From positions 434,001 to 498,000 of the forward strand of contig JAHQRK010000022.1 in assembly GCA_019828595.1 (NCBI GenBank): a stretch of 64,000 nucleotides of DNA, written 5' to 3'. Numbering within the stretch: the first letter of the stretch is position 1; every line of letters starts with the position of its first letter. Positions 10,461 to 21,500 of this stretch are shown piece by piece. The notes beneath the pieces are model-generated. The model was given only the letters and a program-made list of their open reading frames with translations, made no database searches and had not been told where the DNA came from. The translations under genes and the position numbers were made by a program. Origin of the DNA: Aphanomyces cochlioides. Its lineage: Eukaryota; Oomycota; Saprolegniomycetes; Saprolegniales; Verrucalvaceae.

Positions 10461-10503
10461 CGTGATGACCAAACCTTGATGCATCATGTCAACAGTTTGT
10501 CAA

Positions 10504-10584
10504 TGCGCATTAACGCAGATCTCACGAGATCACTCTAATGCTGTCCTGCGCATTAACGCAGATCTCACGAGATCACTCTAATGC
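10504..10584. promoter_or_regulatory. 43-bp-period duplicated hairpin motif upstream of P450 A
   Basis: Two exact 38-bp copies (10504-10541 and 10547-10584) are separated by 5 bp. Each contains the perfect palindrome GATCTCACGAGATC nested within GCATTA...TAATGC inverted ends, so each copy can fold as a hairpin. They sit about 280-360 bp upstream of the P450 A start. A regulatory role is inference; it could also be a small mobile fragment. Confidence 0.5.
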
Positions 10585-11978
10585 AATCTCCCACAAAACG
10601 CAAAATCGCAATGTGACCTTGGTGCTCTATGGCTCAATTTTGAGATAGAAGAGCCAACTGGCGACGTCAGAGCAAAGAAGTGGGTGCTCTTAACGACCGG
10701 AATATTTGATACAGTGAACTTGCATAGGAGAGTGGTGCAATTTGGTCAGCTTGGTGAAGGACAGCAGACACAGAAGTCAATGAAAGCACGGTGACAAGCC
10801 ACTCAATGTTTACGAACGACGATGCAGCAAAGACTTACATCCAATTTATAGCTCACTCCGATAAAGTCATCGTCAAGTCGAGGCCCACAAACTTAGATCT
10901 GAAGCGTCAAGTCAGCATTTCAAGGGCTTTTGACTCGCTCGGCCATAGCAAATAGCCCTGTTGGATAGATGATGTCAGAGTTTTGATAGGGAATGGCTGT
11001 TTGAAATCACGCTGAGGAACAAATATATGAGCACTGTTCAATTATAAATCTTGTACTTGTACTTCGAAGAAGTTGCAAACATAAATCCTTTTTCTGCTCG
11101 TTGTGATTGCTTTCGACGGTAACTTGGCATTGGTGATGAGCTCTGTGCGTGAGATGGCTATGCCATTCAATTTCGCTAGAATCATCCTTTGGGAAAGTTT
11201 CTCCTCTCAGCTAAATATATTTCCATGACTTGTACCATTATATTTTGTACCAGTTGTATTGCAGTTGATGACAGCAGAGGAAGATAAGAGGTTTCTTGGA
11301 TTGACCTGCTTTCAAGTTCAAACTATAAACTAAGCAATACGGTTTACTTTCCGATAAACTCTCGGCTCGGCTATGAGGGCCGTACACTCCCTGAGAATAA
11401 ACGTGCCAATCTCAACTCAGTTGGACGGTGTCACCAGCATTGGACGTGCTTGAATCGACACGCTCGACAACTAAAAGCCACCAATTCATTAGAAAAGTCC
11501 ATACTACGAAGGATAAAGTGTTGCTGTGATAAAATACTCTTAATTGCTTCGAGCTATGGTACCCCACGAGATTTCAATCTTGCATTGAAGGAGCTGTCAA
11601 CTTAATCGACGAGTAAATGAAATGACCGTCAAGAGTACTTTGCATGTTGCGGTTCTGAAAGTGAGGATCAAATTGTACACAATCTTGTTGATATTGATGT
11701 AGTTTAAATAAGTTGTCCTGTCATTGTAATGTGGACGAAGATATTCCACAGTACACGTACCATTCATTTTCAAAGAAATAACGTTTATGCAGTGCTTGGA
11801 TTGAGAGCCTTGATAAGTCTTCCCTTCATAAGGGCTATAAATCGCTCAGGGAACGACGCCGCATGTTTCGATGCGATCGTTTTGTGCAAGAAGAAATGTT
11901 GATTATCCTGCCTTACAGTCAAGTCATCCGTATGCGGAATGATAACAATTTCCTCTTCTCAATGTCTTCGTCTTGGAT
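10585..11978. other. Spacer with two P450 3'-end relics
   Basis: There is no intact gene. At about 11498-11600 the minus strand matches the end of P450 A: the relic reads KIEISWGTIARSN then stop, against KIDSSWEVPARKY then stop, and the flanking sequence is shared too (GTCCATACTA.GAAGGATA). At about 11098-11190 another patch resembles the last exon of paralogue B. Both are remnants of lost array members. Confidence 0.55.
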
Positions 11979-13698
11979 TTAAGCGCCAATTCCACTTTGA
12001 ATGCTTTCGACGTGCTTGACCTTGACAAGTAACTCGGCGGGATGGATGGTCAAGCCGTTGAATTTCGGCCGGAGATTGCACTTTGGATCAATTTCAAAGT
12101 CAAACAAAGTCACAATTGTCGCAAGAATGACGACCATTTCAGCCATGGCAAAGCGTTGTCCAATACAGTTTTTGCTGCCAAAGCTAAATGGAAGATAGAA
12201 AAAGGTATGATTGCGTCCCCCACGTAATTGCTCATCGGCCATCCATTCAGGCGTGTTCGGGATGAATCTCTCTGGAATAAAGTCGTCAGGTTTGGACCAG
12301 TAGCGAGGATTTCGATGCATCGCTGAAATGAAGACGTCAATCCCCGTTCCCTACGATGCTAGTTGAGATAATTGCTTTGAACTGGAATACCTTTGGAATA
12401 AAGATGGTTGAACCGTCCGTCACGGGAACTCGATCATCTCCATTGGCAATTCGACGAGCGATCGAGTAGGCGACAGTGTTCAAACGCAGTGTTTCTTGGA
12501 CGACGGCGGTGGTGTACTGCAGCTCTTGCGTGGCTTCCCATGAGGCCACCGAACCTAGCTTTTCGAGTACTTGCGTAGCTTCAGAACGCACTGCTGCTAG
12601 GACTTTGCGGCGACGAAACACTTCGACAACAAGCCAGCCAAGAGTTGAGCTTGAAGTTTCATGGCCTGCAACGATGAATTGCATGGTATGAGCGATTGCT
12701 TGAGCAGGTGTTGTGATGGGCAAAAACATATCTAGCAAGTCTTTCGGGGCATTCTTGACCGCCAATTTGGTGTCAATGACTCCAGTGATGGCTTCAATCA
12801 GAGCTCTCTTTGCAGCCCGTCGACGTCTAAGCTCAGGGAATGGGAAATATTCATAGCCTGGAATGTAGATCAGGCCAAGAAATGTTGAAAGACTTGGAGG
12901 TTCAAACATTTGAACGAAAGCTTCATGTACAGTAGGATTCGCATCGAAATCAAAGCTAAAAGCCACAGCTCCGATGATTGCAAGCGTTAACTTTTGAAAA
13001 GCTAGGACAAATCGAATGCTTAGATAAGTTCTCGGGTGACTGACTTACCATAGTTCATGTCAAGAAGCTCGTTCGATTTTGCAGCTTTGTCGAGGACTGG
13101 GAGCAATCTTTCCCTTGTAAGTTGCTCAAAGACGGGGATGAAGGTTTTAATATGACTCAAACTGAAGTGAGGATTGAACATCTTGCGTTGGTTGTCATGC
13201 TCTGTTCCTTCAGAATTTAACAAAGTCGAACCAAATAGATTTTCCTACAGCATTTGTTTAGATGGAGCTAGCACAGTGTACATTACCTTGGTATACGCTC
13301 GCATGGATGGATGCCTGGGATAATTGCTTCCATTGATGGCCAGGATTTGTTGAATAGCCTTGGGATCGGACAACAACACAACAGGGGCAAACAATTCCCG
13401 ATAGTAGACTGCGTCACCATACTCCTTGATCCATGTTAAGAACGGTTCAGGATAAGACACCGAAGTATGCCATCTTGGAACGCTGCCAATCGAGTCCAAC
13501 CTATTCCATATCGTAAATTATCTAGCCAAGCAGGACAGAGTACGCATGGCCAAAGATAAAACTGGATGGTTTTGGACCTGGAATCGACGAGCCGATGGGT
13601 TTCTTGGTAAACCATCGAGTGGCAAATGATAACACAAGGATTGCAGACAGCGTGAGACCGCAGAGAGGCGTCCATAGAAGAATCAAATCGAACTGCAT
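11979..13698 (-). CDS. Cytochrome P450 monooxygenase B
   Basis: A full-length P450 of about 515 residues in five exons: 13698-13544, 13500-13287, 13244-13049, 13001-12391 and 12350-11979. Introns are 40-47 bp, all GT-AG. The start MQFDLILLWTP is followed by an N-terminal transmembrane anchor and the hinge GSSIPGPKPSS, placing the enzyme on the ER membrane. The I-helix AGHETSSST is canonical, ExxR is present (QETLRLN) and the heme loop reads FSFGSKNCIGQRF with Cys at about residue 454. All landmarks needed for monooxygenase chemistry are present. It is the closest intact relative of both left-edge pseudogenes. The substrate is unknown. Confidence 0.95.
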
Positions 13699-14619
13699 GA
13701 GTTGTGGTTGTATCTAGAAATTTGGAAAATGAAGAACACGCTCAAGTTTTAGCAAGGTAGACGTCTCTCCACAATCATAATGTCGATTCATAAAGACTAC
13801 ATAAGAAACCTTTGGTGGATTGAAGATATGTCGCTACAATGTCATAAGCTGAAGGGAAATAAAGCATGCAATGTGCAGTTCTTTCCGCTGGAGAAGTTAA
13901 AGTTGTCCAACGTCTCCGTTGAGCACGGCTTGTTCTGGACGGTCTCTGATCTGTATTACACTATGACTTCTATTCCATAACCTCTTCGGAGAGCTTTGCT
14001 TCCGTGCCCAACAGTCTGTAAGAGAATGGTCTTGGGCTTAGCTGTCCTCTGAGAGACGTTGGTCGAGTCAAAGACTTCAAAGTTATCTTTGATTTACACC
14101 AATAAAGAAAAATTGATGACTATGTCAAGAACAACATACTTTCATCTATTGAGGTAGTTTGAGGCGAAAGACTCAAATGCACTAAAAATGTACTGGAATG
14201 GAGCACCTATTCAGGTAGAAGGGCATTCGATATGCTGAGGATTCACGAAAAGTTGGGCGAGTTGGTATTGTCATTTGGGTCCAAAACTGGAAATTTGAGA
14301 TGTTTTGTTATACTGCTTAAAATATTTTTCTTTCATCAACAGGTTTTCTGCATTCCCTTTTCACATGTGGCCTGTGCAGGACTCCTTCATACATAGACTC
14401 ACCTAACTCTGCTCGACCATGATCATTTACGTTAGTTGAGATTCACGTTGACAGTGTTTTGAATATCTCCCATCATTTTCCTCTCAAGTGTCCCCTGAGA
14501 GGGCTTGTAGTGCATCAATCACAGGGTTGTCAGCTCGCCATTCTCATATTTCCTCACGTGAAGACTAGAATTAGCTCTTATAGCATAAGGTACTCATTTC
14601 AACGTGTCTTGGCATATGG
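13699..14619. other. Spacer without recognised feature
   Basis: This holds the 5' flank of P450 B and the 3' flank of the secreted-protein gene. Both strands were read. No credible gene, repeat or RNA is seen. Confidence 0.5.
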
Positions 14620-14994
14620 CTAGTTGGAAGGAGCTCGAGTCATCACTGGTTTGACAGTCGTTGTGTTGAAGGGACGCTGAGCGACTGTCGTACTGGGCGG
14701 CAAGGTTGTTGGTTTACCCGTCGTGCGTCGCGCAGTGGTCGCTGGGACCGCAGTGGTTGGGGCTTCAGTTTCAGGCTCGAGTGTGGGGTAGCCTGGGTCA
14801 AAACGAGAACAACGGCCAGAATTGACTTCGATGGTCATATTCGAGTAGCAGTTGTCGTAGCAGTCAATTGACTTGACGCATGCTTCGGCTTGAATCTTTT
14901 TGCTGGCTCCGCACGTCTCCATGCAGTCCAAGAGGTGGCGGACGCAGCCTTGGATTGGAGCAAGCAAGACAAGAACAAGGGCGAAGCACTTCAT
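14620..14994 (-). CDS. Small secreted Cys-rich protein with Thr/Pro-rich tail (paralogue 1)
   Basis: A 124-residue protein in a single exon. The start at 14994 (MKCFALVLVLL) is chosen because it gives a classic signal peptide and matches the paralogues; an in-frame Met 17 codons upstream is not conserved. The mature domain has seven Cys spaced C-6-C-3-C-10-C-5-C-3-C-12-C, including twin CxxxC motifs (DCMETC, DCYDNC) 16 residues apart, as in helical-hairpin peptides. An N-glycosylation site (NMT) follows. The tail after residue about 75 is Thr/Pro-rich with PTTxxPxTT runs, probably O-glycosylated. The family is not recognised. A secreted surface or effector-like role is inference. Confidence 0.85.
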   Translation of the reverse strand: MKCFALVLVLLAPIQGCVRHLLDCMETCGASKKIQAEACVKSIDCYDNCYSNMTIEVNSGRCSRFDPGYPTLEPETEAPTTAVPATTARRTTGKPTTLPPSTTVAQRPFNTTTVKPVMTRAPSN

Positions 14995-16462
14995 TGTTGG
15001 TAAATTGGAAAGTGAAATAAGGGCACTGTGTTTTGAAAACGACACTGAACCACCGAGAGATGCGATTTTTTCGCGTCACGTGCAAAACAAAGATTTTCAA
15101 TCCCCCACACTGCTAGGGAAATGATTCAGCTGCTCGTCCATGCGAAATTTCAATGCTGTTCTTCTCGACTGCAAAAACGAGATTTGTATCGGCAGGGTAG
15201 CTGAAACGAATGTCACTAAGTGGGACTGAGCTATCGCTGGGTTGAAATGAGTTGGATATTTTCCAGAAAGTCCCGTCATGTACCGTAGCTTTGACAACTG
15301 ATCGTGAATCTGGCATTTGGTTGTTTTGATCGTATAATTCACACAGAGGTGGATCCCAATGGCTCGTACAGGTCCCACAATTTCATATGAATAATATCAA
15401 GATACAATTAGAGCTTTCGCCCCAGTGCAACCATGGACATACTAAGCGAAATTTTCTGGTGCCACGCAGCTGCGTATTCAAGCAGGAATCAGCAGTGTAT
15501 CGTTATGAGTGGATCGTCGATTATAGAATTGTTCATTTGGAATTGGACGAGCCATATTTTGTGAAGACACTCTAGTTCCTGCTCTGAATGTGGTGGACTT
15601 CAAAAAGATTCGATTGAGAAGTCATCCTCAAATCATGTTCATTTTATTTTCCTAATGATTTCATTGGCTGATTCAATCTATTTATAGAACTGACAATTGC
15701 TTGACCATAAATTCGAATATCAAGCACCGCGTTAAACATCCACTATGAGGTGTCTAGCGGTTTGTCGTGGAGCAGTGCATTTGTCTTTATGTTTGAATTC
15801 AAGACTAATCAAATTTCTTGAAGTCTGGTGCCCAGGAGGCATTGACTTAGATGCACCAACAACCATCCGAAATGCAGCAAGGAATAATTCCATGTGCACA
15901 GCGTTGAACCAACTCGCTTGGTACAGTGTACTTTGAAGGAAGTTTGTTTTTGCATCTTAGACGACAAGGACACTAATTTGAGGACTTCGCCAGCTTGAAA
16001 CACTTCCAAGCTCGGATTAGCTGGATTTAGATTAACACCCACAAAAATCCTGCTCTTCCAATTGGTCGAGAATCTTAATCCAGGATTAACTTTAACCTGA
16101 GATCGAAATTCAGTTTCAAGTTAATCTAGGCATTGTCCGTCTCTCAACCAAATGGCATTGATTTTAATCCATTCCGAGTTTCACCTCTAGGATTGGATTA
16201 ATGTTAATCCAATCTTTGCAATCCGAGCTTGGACTATTTCAATTAGATTAATCAGGTTACCTTTGTCAGCGTCCTCATTAACCTCAGTAGTCTCAAATGT
16301 CAACCAGCCACCTTCAAATCGTCGTTGCTGGCAAATTGGTGATGCTCTAAAGACTAGCACGCACCGAATGAAATGCTCTAGTCGCGTGTAATGAAGGAAA
16401 CATTCGAAGGCAAATGGACAAAATGAATTAGATCTTATCGATGCTGGCGTAGGAACTTCGTA
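14995..16462. other. Spacer with a palindromic repeat at about 16006-16232
   Basis: The flank of paralogue 1 and the 3' side of paralogue 2. An inverted pair CCAAGCTCGGATT (16006-16018) and its complement (16220-16232) encloses a 200-bp stretch rich in TTAATCC/GGATTAA motifs, including the perfect palindrome GGATTAATGTTAATCC. This looks like a MITE-like or foldback repeat. The small open frames here show no family features. Confidence 0.45.
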
Positions 16463-16852
16463 TTACTTGAAATGAGTTCGAGTTGTGGTTGGCTTGGCAG
16501 TCTTTTTGCTTGTTTCACGTCGACTAAATGTTATCTTTGGGGGCAAAGTGATTGTTTTACGGGTTGTAGGTCGTGCAGTGGTTGTTGGAGCAGCAGTTGT
16601 AGGCGCCTCGGTTGTCGGAGCTTCAGTTTCAGGTGGGAGCGTTGGGTAGTCATCGTCAAATCGCGAACACTGACCGGTATTCACTCGGTTGGTCATATTC
16701 GTGTAGCAGTTGTCATAGCATCCCACAGACTGGATGCATTCTACAGATTGAACCACTTGGTTGGCACCGCACGACTTCATACAGTCCAGCAAGTGGATGA
16801 GGCAGCCTTGAACAGTCACAAAGAAGACAAACACAAGAGCGATGTACTTCAT
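16463..16852 (-). CDS. Small secreted Cys-rich protein with Thr/Pro-rich tail (paralogue 2)
   Basis: A 129-residue protein in a single exon, starting at 16852 (MKYIALVFVFFV signal peptide). The seven-Cys frame is identical in spacing to paralogue 1 (DCMKSC and GCYDNC twin motifs, QCSRFDDDYPTLPPE). The tail is longer and richer in TTEAPTTAAPTTT-type runs and ends basic. About 1.5 kb separates it from paralogue 1, in the same orientation, so this is a tandem duplication. The intact Cys pattern despite sequence drift elsewhere suggests the fold is under selection. Confidence 0.85.
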   Translation of the reverse strand: MKYIALVFVFFVTVQGCLIHLLDCMKSCGANQVVQSVECIQSVGCYDNCYTNMTNRVNTGQCSRFDDDYPTLPPETEAPTTEAPTTAAPTTTARPTTRKTITLPPKITFSRRETSKKTAKPTTTRTHFK

Positions 16853-17248
16853 TGCTGGCGAATTGCAAAATGACAAGGAGATAAATACGGCCACCTGGAT
16901 TTAAAGAGACGATCAGACGTAGAGATGACCGAGAGACGTGATGCTTCAAGTCACATCTTCATGACCAATGTTTGTAACGGTAACGTAAATTAAAGCTTCA
17001 ATACACCCATGAGGATGTTCATCGCTTGGCTGTTGAGAGCATATTGTCTGATACACAGCGGGGATGAGTGGAAGGGATTGATATCATTGAATTGCCATTT
17101 ATACCAACAGACAAGTGACGTTTGATCAAGAACACGATGTCGCTTGGCTTCAAAGTTGTCTTCAATCTCAATGGTGTGATGATAAAGTTCAATCTATAAC
17201 ACACATAACATTGAATTGCGATTTGTTCACTCGGACCACGCATGGCGT
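16853..17248. other. Spacer between paralogues 2 and 3
   Basis: It contains the 5' flank of paralogue 2. No other gene or repeat is recognised. Confidence 0.5.
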
Positions 17249-17649
17249 CTACACCTCTATGTCTGGGCTAGTTGGAAGGAATTCTAGTAATAGTTGCTGG
17301 TTTAATAGTTGTTGCGGTAGAGAGGCGTTGGGTAGTTTTAGGAGCGGGTGGCAAAGTCGTTGGTGTGGCAGTGGTTCGTCGTGAAGTGGTAATCGGGGCT
17401 GCAGTTGTTGGGAATTATGTGGTAGGCGCTGTCGTTCAGGCTCGAGGGTTGGATAGCCTGGATCCACCGCCCAGAATTCACTTCGATTGTCATATTGGAG
17501 TAGCAGTTATCGTCGCAGTCAATTGATTTGACGCGTGCTTCGGCTTGAATCTTTTGGCTGGCGCCGCACGTCTCCATGGAGTCCAAGAGGTGGCGAACGC
17601 AGCCTTGGACAATCACAAGCAAGACAAGCACGAGTGCAAAGTACTTCAT
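17249..17649 (-). pseudogene. Broken paralogue 3 of the secreted Cys-rich family
   Basis: The start at 17649 (MKYFALVLVLLV) keeps a good signal peptide, and the text follows paralogue 1 closely through SNMTIEVNSGR. Two of the seven Cys are replaced (DCMETC is now DSMETC and EACVKS is now EARVKS), a Tyr is lost (DCDDNC), and the CSRF segment is deleted with a frame change. The Thr/Pro tail is therefore read in wrong frames (17249-17467 against 17338 onward). At least three of seven Cys are gone in all, so the disulfide fold cannot form. Confidence 0.8.
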
Positions 17650-17820
17650 CGCAGACAAATTCCAGAGTGACAAGATGAAGGGCGAGAAGATCCACTCGAA
17701 CGATGAACCACCAAGAAGACTCCACGACAGCACTATTGGAAGTATCGTGAAGGACAAATATATTCAATCCAGCTACAACTTTGTCACGACCAGATTGAGG
17801 GTCTATAACTGGAACCCAAG

Positions 17821-17874
17821 AGACAACTACTAGTTGTCTCTCGGCATCCCAGCACAGACTGTGCTGGGATGCCG
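17821..17874. repeat. Two adjacent perfect hairpins
   Basis: 17821-17839 is AGACAACTA, C, TAGTTGTCT. 17842-17874 is CGGCATCCCAGCACAG, A, then its exact complement. The second has 16-bp GC-rich arms with a one-base centre. They lie about 170 bp upstream of the broken paralogue 3. They could be cruciform-forming or a transposon footprint; a terminator role is not supported. Confidence 0.6.
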
Positions 17875-18829
17875 TGATTGAGGTTGGATTTCATGTGCTC
17901 CTAATCTTTCCTCGTTATACGCTTCGTATATGTCTTCTTGCCAAATCTCCTTTGTAGTCGCGCGTCGCTGAACTCGTGGCATCAAAGCCACAGCGAGGCG
18001 ACCGGTGTTCTGCACTGTTCCTATCCATACTCGGAAAATGAAAGAGACCTTGACACAATCAAATAGGTCCTGAAGGAAATAGACGGCATCCCAACAGGAG
18101 CTGTCGATCTTAACATGAGTCTAGAGTTCATTCAGGCGATTCCACGGACTAAACTCCATCTCTCTGGTACAGACAAAGTACGCAACAACCTCGTCATTGC
18201 TGCAAGCATGGATAGCTCAGTTACTTCATAACTTATCCAAGCAATATACATTAGATTATGCAATATATTTATTTTGAAAATTTTGTTCATTGGACAAGGT
18301 TAAAATTAAACCAATACTACTACGTATTGTCAATTCCGGCCATATTTGCCGGATTCGGTCGGTTTTCGAGAGATATCCAAACCGTTCGAAGAATCGACGC
18401 TGCATTCTCATTGGTCAAAAGAAAATACAGTCAGTACGGACTCCTCAAATTATATACATCTTAAAAATAAATATTTGGAATGAACAATTTAATTATCGAA
18501 TTTGAGAGTTATCATGCTTGGACCGCACGGCCAAAAGCTCTTCGGGCTCATAGTGGTTGGTTCATGGACTGGCGGGGGGTTGTCACTGCTGGAGTACCTA
18601 TTTGGATGGTGTAAGTGAAGTTATGTCTTGTCGGTAAACCAGGACGAGAACTGTATTGCTGTGAGGCCAAGTGTCTGACGGGAGTTCGAGCACGTCTGGT
18701 TGATGGTGAGCAGCTGATCTGCTCTTTCTGATGTGGGTGCATCGCCACAACGAGGTTGTCAATGCTTCCTTTCTTGCTCTCGTCTTCCATGCTCTCTAAT
18801 TTTGGGAAACTTCCAAAACAAATACTTGA
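17875..18829. other. Spacer without recognised feature
   Basis: Open frames at 18258-18505 (plus) and 18548-18790 (minus) are short and show no family features. Nothing is called. Confidence 0.45.
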
Positions 18830-19210
18830 ATATTATGTTATAGAGGTCTGGCGATTGCTCGGTCGATTTCCTTTGATCGATTCAATGAATCGATCGGGGA
18901 AATTTCAAGTAGAACGCACAATAGTATTAATCATAAATTTTATGATTTTATTGACTCATTTATTGTTATTTACACTCTAAATTGTGACTGGGGTGAAAAA
19001 TGTATCTATTTTTCCAAATCTATTTGAAATCTATAGCCAATCAGAATCGAGTATTTGCCTTCTTCACAAAAACACACGCAAAACACACATTCAAAACTTT
19101 ACTTTATTGAATGTACTTTCATATTACACTTGAACTCACTATACCTGAATAGTATTTGAGAATATTTCAATTTTTAGTCAAAAATACAAATTTCAGTGAA
19201 AAAGACAATA
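18830..19210. repeat. Dispersed AT-rich repeat with ACACAC core (copy 2)
   Basis: It shares with 1140-1625 the core AACACACGCAAAACACAC, then ATTACACTTGAACTCACTAT and the end GAAAAAGACAATA. The first half diverges and includes GATCGATTCAATGAATCGATC, a palindromic patch. Confidence 0.6.
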
Positions 19211-19409
19211 TATTATTTTAAGTATTGTCAATAAGTTATTTATTGTCTAAGAATGGCCTTTGTCAGTCGTTTTTTATTCAAAAAGGTTTCAGGACGGGCA
19301 AGACTTCTTATTTGTTGCATCTTTCTACCACGAGCCGCCATGTGGTTCAATAACTTGCATTGGGGGTGTTCTGGCCGTGCTTTCTTAGAGCTTGGCCAGT
19401 AGGAACCAT

Positions 19410-19877
19410 TCAATTTGTTGGCTGTCGCGAACTTTCACATAAAACCACCGATTTGTACTCGTCTTCAATCAGTTCGTCAGTCCAACCGCAGGGGGTAATG
19501 ACATAATTATGTCCGTGTAATGTGTCTGTCTGGTTGCATCCCATTACGAATACATGTTCGAGTCTTCGATGAATGTATCCATCTCTTCGCGAGGGGCTTT
19601 GCAATTGCCACAAAGAGTCGGCAAGGATTCGCTGTGAATTCTCGATGTGGCATTTCGTCGAGAAACCACGCGGGCACATCTTGCGGTTCAAACTGTGGTC
19701 GCTTTTTATCAACTCGGGGCTCGCATCTTTGTCAACGTGACGCCAGAATAAACATCCTAGAGTCATAAATCCTGCAATGAGAAAGATCCCAAGAGTAACT
19801 TCAACACTGCATGTCCATGTCATCCACCCAAGTGGACCAATTTTCTTTGTCACTTTTTCTGTCCCATACAAAGACAT
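19410..19877 (-). CDS. Hypothetical single-pass membrane protein
   Basis: An open frame of 155 residues starting MSLYGTEKVTKKIGPLGW. Residues about 19-46 form one strongly hydrophobic segment (VTLGIFLIAGFMTLGCLFW), followed by a polar Cys-containing domain of about 105 residues (CPRGF, KCHIE, MGCNQTD, TPCGWTDE). With few positives before and a long tail after, it could be type II or a signal-anchored lumenal protein. No family is recognised. No splice sites are needed. It lies divergently from the START-FYVE gene at 20199, with about 320 bp between their starts. Confidence 0.55.
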   Translation of the reverse strand: MSLYGTEKVTKKIGPLGWMTWTCSVEVTLGIFLIAGFMTLGCLFWRHVDKDASPELIKSDHSLNRKMCPRGFSTKCHIENSQRILADSLWQLQSPSRRDGYIHRRLEHVFVMGCNQTDTLHGHNYVITPCGWTDELIEDEYKSVVLCESSRQPTN

Positions 19878-20198
19878 GGGAGCCAGCGAAAAAATAGAGT
19901 CAAGATAGCGCCATGAGCTAATTCTCTCTGACTTTCAAGTCTTCTTTCCTAGAGGCGGAATGAAAAGCTAAGCTTTGCGATCTGCATTTTGTAGTATTCG
20001 ATATTCTATTGATAGATTCGTCTTTTCGAAACTGCACTTTGAAAGGCTAAATTTAGGCATTTGACCTTTTTATGACAAATTATCCACTTGAAAGTATTGG
20101 ACTAATCTTACAAACATACCACAGGACAACGAGTTATGTTATGGAAAAAGTTGCACGACGATGGCATTTTATAATTTACTGACAAGCAAACACCTCCA

Positions 20199-21500
20199 AT
20201 GAGCCCGCCATCGCCACCGCCGCTCTTTGCAATAACTGACACGCCATCGTTAACCCGCCGTGAAATCCAAGACATTGTCACGATTGCCCTGCGAAATGCT
20301 GAAACTTTGGTCTGAATCTCAACTGGACTCGTTGACAAGATGGATCTCTAGGTCACTTATATTGATATTAACCGCGGTCCTGTCGAGTGGACGTTGGATG
20401 GAAACCACACTGACTACCGCATCTACAAAGGCGAAGAACCAGCTTTGTATTCGAAAACGCCAACGTCAGGGCTATACTGTAGTTCCATGGAGATCAATGG
20501 CACTCTGGACGAAGTCGTCGAGCTCTTTCGAACAGAAATGACGCTCCATGCCCATGAACATTCAAGCGGAGTTGGCCGTGGTTTTGTCGACGGAGTTACC
20601 TTGGCCACATTGCCCGTTCCAGTCGATTCGACCATGGAAAACATTGCCATCAAGTGGTACTTGGCCAAGACTGCGTTCCAAGGCCTTGTACGTCCCCGTG
20701 ATGCTTGTGTTGTTGAGGTATTTCCACTCTGAACATACTCTGTTAACCATCCAATTAGTGCGACCACGCATTTGAATTGAACGGCAAACATGGCTGGGTG
20801 CGAGCGTTCAAGTCGATTCAACTCATTTCATGTCCTGATCTTGAAGCCACGATGGGCTATATTCGCATGGAAGATCTCGGTTCTGGCCACGTTTTCATTG
20901 AAACCGATCGCCCTCGCTACCTTCAAGCTTACTACATCAGTCACATGGACGTGAAAGGGCACACTCCTGAATGGCTAGCTAAAGCAGCTCATAAACAAAT
21001 CTGCAAGACGAATCTGCTCGATGTTGACCGCTTCCTCCGCGAGAATCGACTCAGTGAGGGGCATTGGCTCTACCCCGAGCAGGTCGTTCCCCTCGAGGAC
21101 CGCAAGAAATGCTTTCGATGTCGAGCCCCATTTCGATTCCTGCGATCGAAAGCCAACTGCCGAAAATGTGGCCAGGTAAGAAGACATCCCCCGTTTGCCT
21201 TGCAATCACATTGACTTGAATCTATTCTAGGTGGTCTGTAGCCACTGTAGTGAAGCCTGGCATGTTCAAGTCGAAGGCGTTCCTCGAAAAATGCGAGCTT
21301 GCTACGTCTGCTCGTTGAAACTACCAGAAATGACTGGGAACGGCATCGATGGCTGGTCGGGTGAGAGGCTCCAAGCCACGGTGCATTCTTTTTCATGTGC
21401 CAGCATGCCCTTATCACCGTCAAAATGGGACTTCATCGACCCCCACGCTGATAACTTCTGTGTTTTCCCCAAGCCACCGCTCCGGACGACGCAGTGCTAA
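20199..21500 (+). CDS. START-like/FYVE-type zinc-finger protein (copy 1)
   Basis: Four exons (20199-20309, 20352-20717, 20759-21175, 21231-21500) with 41-55 bp GT-AG introns give 387 residues. Residues about 38-275 match the START-like domain of oomycete START-FYVE proteins (GTLDEVVELF, CPDLEATMGYIR, GSGHVFIETDRP). The FYVE-type finger follows: CFRC, NCRKC, VCSHC and ACYVC, eight Cys with an intron between the fourth and fifth. The PI3P-contact motif R(R/K)HHCR is replaced by KANCRK, so phosphoinositide binding is doubtful. It probably acts in lipid handling or endosomal membranes. It is in the opposite orientation to the other copies, with a different C-terminal tail. Confidence 0.9.

Noticed and set aside
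10224..10487. Separate 87-codon gene upstream of P450 A
   Set aside because: The matching block at 2058-2145 does not keep the same frame, so the similarity is at DNA level.
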